Assembly: GCA_013696015.1 (NCBI GenBank)
Contig: JACCZI010000049.1
Location: forward strand, 1 to 6,278
DNA from: Nocardioidaceae bacterium
GTDB taxonomy: Bacteria > Actinomycetota > Actinomycetes > Propionibacteriales > Nocardioidaceae
Reading direction: 5' to 3'
DNA: 6,278 bases
Part shown: positions 6,026 through 6,278 of the stretch, piece after piece
How positions within the stretch are numbered: position 1 is the first letter of the stretch
Layout of the letters: every line of letters starts with the position of its first letter
Notes under the pieces: model-generated
What the model saw: the letters and a program-made list of their open reading frames with translations, nothing else
Database searches by the model: none
Told to the model about the DNA's origin: nothing
Position numbers and translations under genes: made by a program

Positions 6026-6278
6026 ATGCGACAGACGAGAGCGGCGATCGCCGCAGCGGCGATAGCCGTAGCGACCGTGGCGACGGCCGGGGCGGCGACC
6101 GCCGCGATCACGTTGGACTACCGGGCGACCGAAACCGGGTCGACCGCGGTTGACCGTTCGGGGTACGGCAATGACGGCACCTTGCACCACGTCACCCGCA
6201 GTGGCGGCCAGTACGTGTTCCAGTGGGACGAGGGCGACCCACACGCGTTCATCCGCACCACCGACGACGACGACACGC
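6026..6278 (+). CDS. Exported protein with a LamG/concanavalin-A-like N-terminus (3' end outside the window)
   Basis: The first 84 codons of a gene that runs off the window. Residues 1-26 form a signal peptide: a basic n-region (MRQTR), a hydrophobic alanine-rich core, and a probable cleavage site after ATA (24-26). The mature part opens with ITLDYRATETGSTAVDRSG followed by YGNDGTL (47-53). This resembles the first strands of LamG/concanavalin-A-like lectin domains, in which a short Trp/Tyr-bearing strand is followed by a D-x-SG-x-GNxGTL turn. Such proteins are secreted and often bind glycans, but ligand and full domain layout cannot be seen here. The frame is closed by a TAG at 5984-5986, so only ATG 6005 or ATG 6026 can be the start. 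ATG 6026 is preferred because it gives a compact signal peptide and follows GGAGGGGG (6007-6014), though that spacing is long. It is divergent from the redox operon. Confidence 0.7.
   Translation, partial: MRQTRAAIAAAAIAVATVATAGAATAAITLDYRATETGSTAVDRSGYGNDGTLHHVTRSGGQYVFQWDEGDPHAFIRTTDDDDT

Noticed and set aside
5961..6059. GTG-started small frame beginning VKDRDTNGSGG ahead of the LamG-like gene
   Set aside because: Arg/Gly-rich continuation, no upstream Shine-Dalgarno, and it overlaps the much better signal-peptide frame.

Overview
The window is high-GC DNA with GTG as well as ATG starts, tight gene overlaps and Ala/Val/Arg-rich proteins. This suggests a high-GC actinobacterium, possibly Nocardioides-like; the genus is inference. 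Three blocks are visible.

Block 1 (1-2220, + strand) is the distal part of a molybdate ABC importer operon. It holds the C-terminal 124 residues of the periplasmic/lipoprotein binding protein ModA (its start lies upstream of the window), the complete permease ModB, and the complete ATPase ModC. Two bases separate modA from modB, and modB and modC overlap by 4 bases (GTGA), so the three are almost certainly co-transcribed and translationally coupled. ModA captures oxyanion outside, ModB forms the channel, and ModC hydrolyses ATP inside. The operon ends at a short convergent gap (2221-2282) carrying an inverted repeat that could terminate transcription from both sides.

Block 2 (5335 down to 2283, - strand) is a two-gene operon. 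The first gene encodes a 552-residue fusion: receiver domain, glutaredoxin-like domain, then a thioredoxin-reductase-like flavoprotein. The second encodes a soluble 464-residue histidine kinase with an N-terminal cyclic-nucleotide-binding-like domain. They overlap by one base (TGATG). Together they look like a two-component system whose output is a redox enzyme rather than a DNA-binding protein. Both places where such an enzyme should have a CxxC redox pair have lost their cysteines (SxxS in the glutaredoxin-like domain, GATA in the reductase domain), although all phosphotransfer residues and the FAD-binding motifs are kept. This is the most interesting content of the window.

Block 3 (5336-6278) is about 690 bases without a convincing gene. 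It contains a strong 16-bp interrupted stem-loop (5591-5629), a weak candidate promoter with an overlapping palindrome for the minus-strand operon, and a leader hairpin. It is followed by the start of a divergently transcribed gene for an exported protein with a LamG/concanavalin-A-like beginning, which runs off the window edge.
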